Origin: JAQGMO01 sp050954505
GTDB lineage: Bacteria; Pseudomonadota; Gammaproteobacteria; Burkholderiales; Burkholderiaceae_D
Assembly (NCBI GenBank): GCA_050954505.1
Contig: JBPBPY010000278.1
Coordinates: forward strand, 1 to 5,616
Direction: 5' to 3'
DNA: 5,616 nucleotides
The notes beneath the pieces are model-generated. The model worked only from the letters and a program-made list of their open reading frames with translations, was not told the origin of the DNA and searched no databases. Of the stretch, positions 5,603 through 5,616 are shown piece by piece; the first letter of the stretch is position 1, and every line of letters begins with the position of its first letter. The translations under genes were made by a program, and so were the position numbers.

Positions 5603-5608
5603 ATTTTA
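5603..5608 (-). promoter_or_regulatory. Possible -10 box for the NIT1-like gene
   Basis: TAAAAT on the minus strand lies 37 nt before the start codon, giving a short 5' leader if used. The -35 region would lie beyond the window edge, so the call rests on one hexamer. The next five bases differ only slightly from those after the yajQ -10 (GACAC against GACCC). Confidence 0.3.
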
Positions 5609-5616
5609 GCGTCCCG

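Noticed and set aside
1..5616. CRISPR array, tRNA, rRNA, insertion sequence or phage genes
   Set aside because: No spaced direct repeats, no cloverleaf or rRNA-like stretch, and no transposase or integrase motif were seen on either strand.

Overview
The window looks like chromosomal core sequence from a betaproteobacterium of the Burkholderiales, probably near Oxalobacteraceae (Massilia, Janthinobacterium or Herbaspirillum type). This rests on protein character (AroG, TldD, YajQ, NIT1-like amidase), a GC content near two thirds in the genes on the right, and TAAAAT/TACAAT-type -10 boxes. Assignment to a genus cannot be made from this sequence.

Layout. Bases 1-396 are a lower-GC stretch (about 47% by hand count over the first 300 bases) with no recognisable gene. 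On the plus strand follow yajQ (397-882) and, 5 nt after its stop, an exported retropepsin-like aspartic protease (888-1532). A 199-nt convergent gap holds a large imperfect inverted repeat. The other genes are on the minus strand, in transcription order: a NIT1-like carbon-nitrogen hydrolase (5565-4741), tldD (4630-3170), then aroG (2796-1732), which encodes a Phe-type class I DAHP synthase. The hydrolase-tldD pair matches the yhdP-nit-tldD order known from many proteobacteria; the gene expected upstream lies outside the window.

The main discovery is the aroG leader (about 3080-2797, minus strand). A 23-codon ORF too short for routine gene calling (2986-2915) has seven Phe/Tyr codons within nine (FHFYFYFSY). 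It is followed by a textbook intrinsic terminator (8-bp GC-rich stem, GTGA loop, nine U) 50 nt before the aroG start. The RNA can form both arrangements expected of ribosome-mediated attenuation: a pause hairpin just after the aromatic codons that hides GGCGGT, and pairing of that GGCGGT with the ACCGCC arm of the terminator. The gene controlled makes the first committed enzyme of aromatic amino-acid synthesis, so the sensed codons and the product agree. In E. coli aroG is controlled by TyrR repression, not attenuation, so this appears to be a different regulatory solution.

Other points of interest are a nested hairpin between tldD and the aroG promoter, a GC-rich hairpin just before the tldD ribosome binding site, and two tiny overlapping reading frames, one with a G7 tract, in the low-GC left end.
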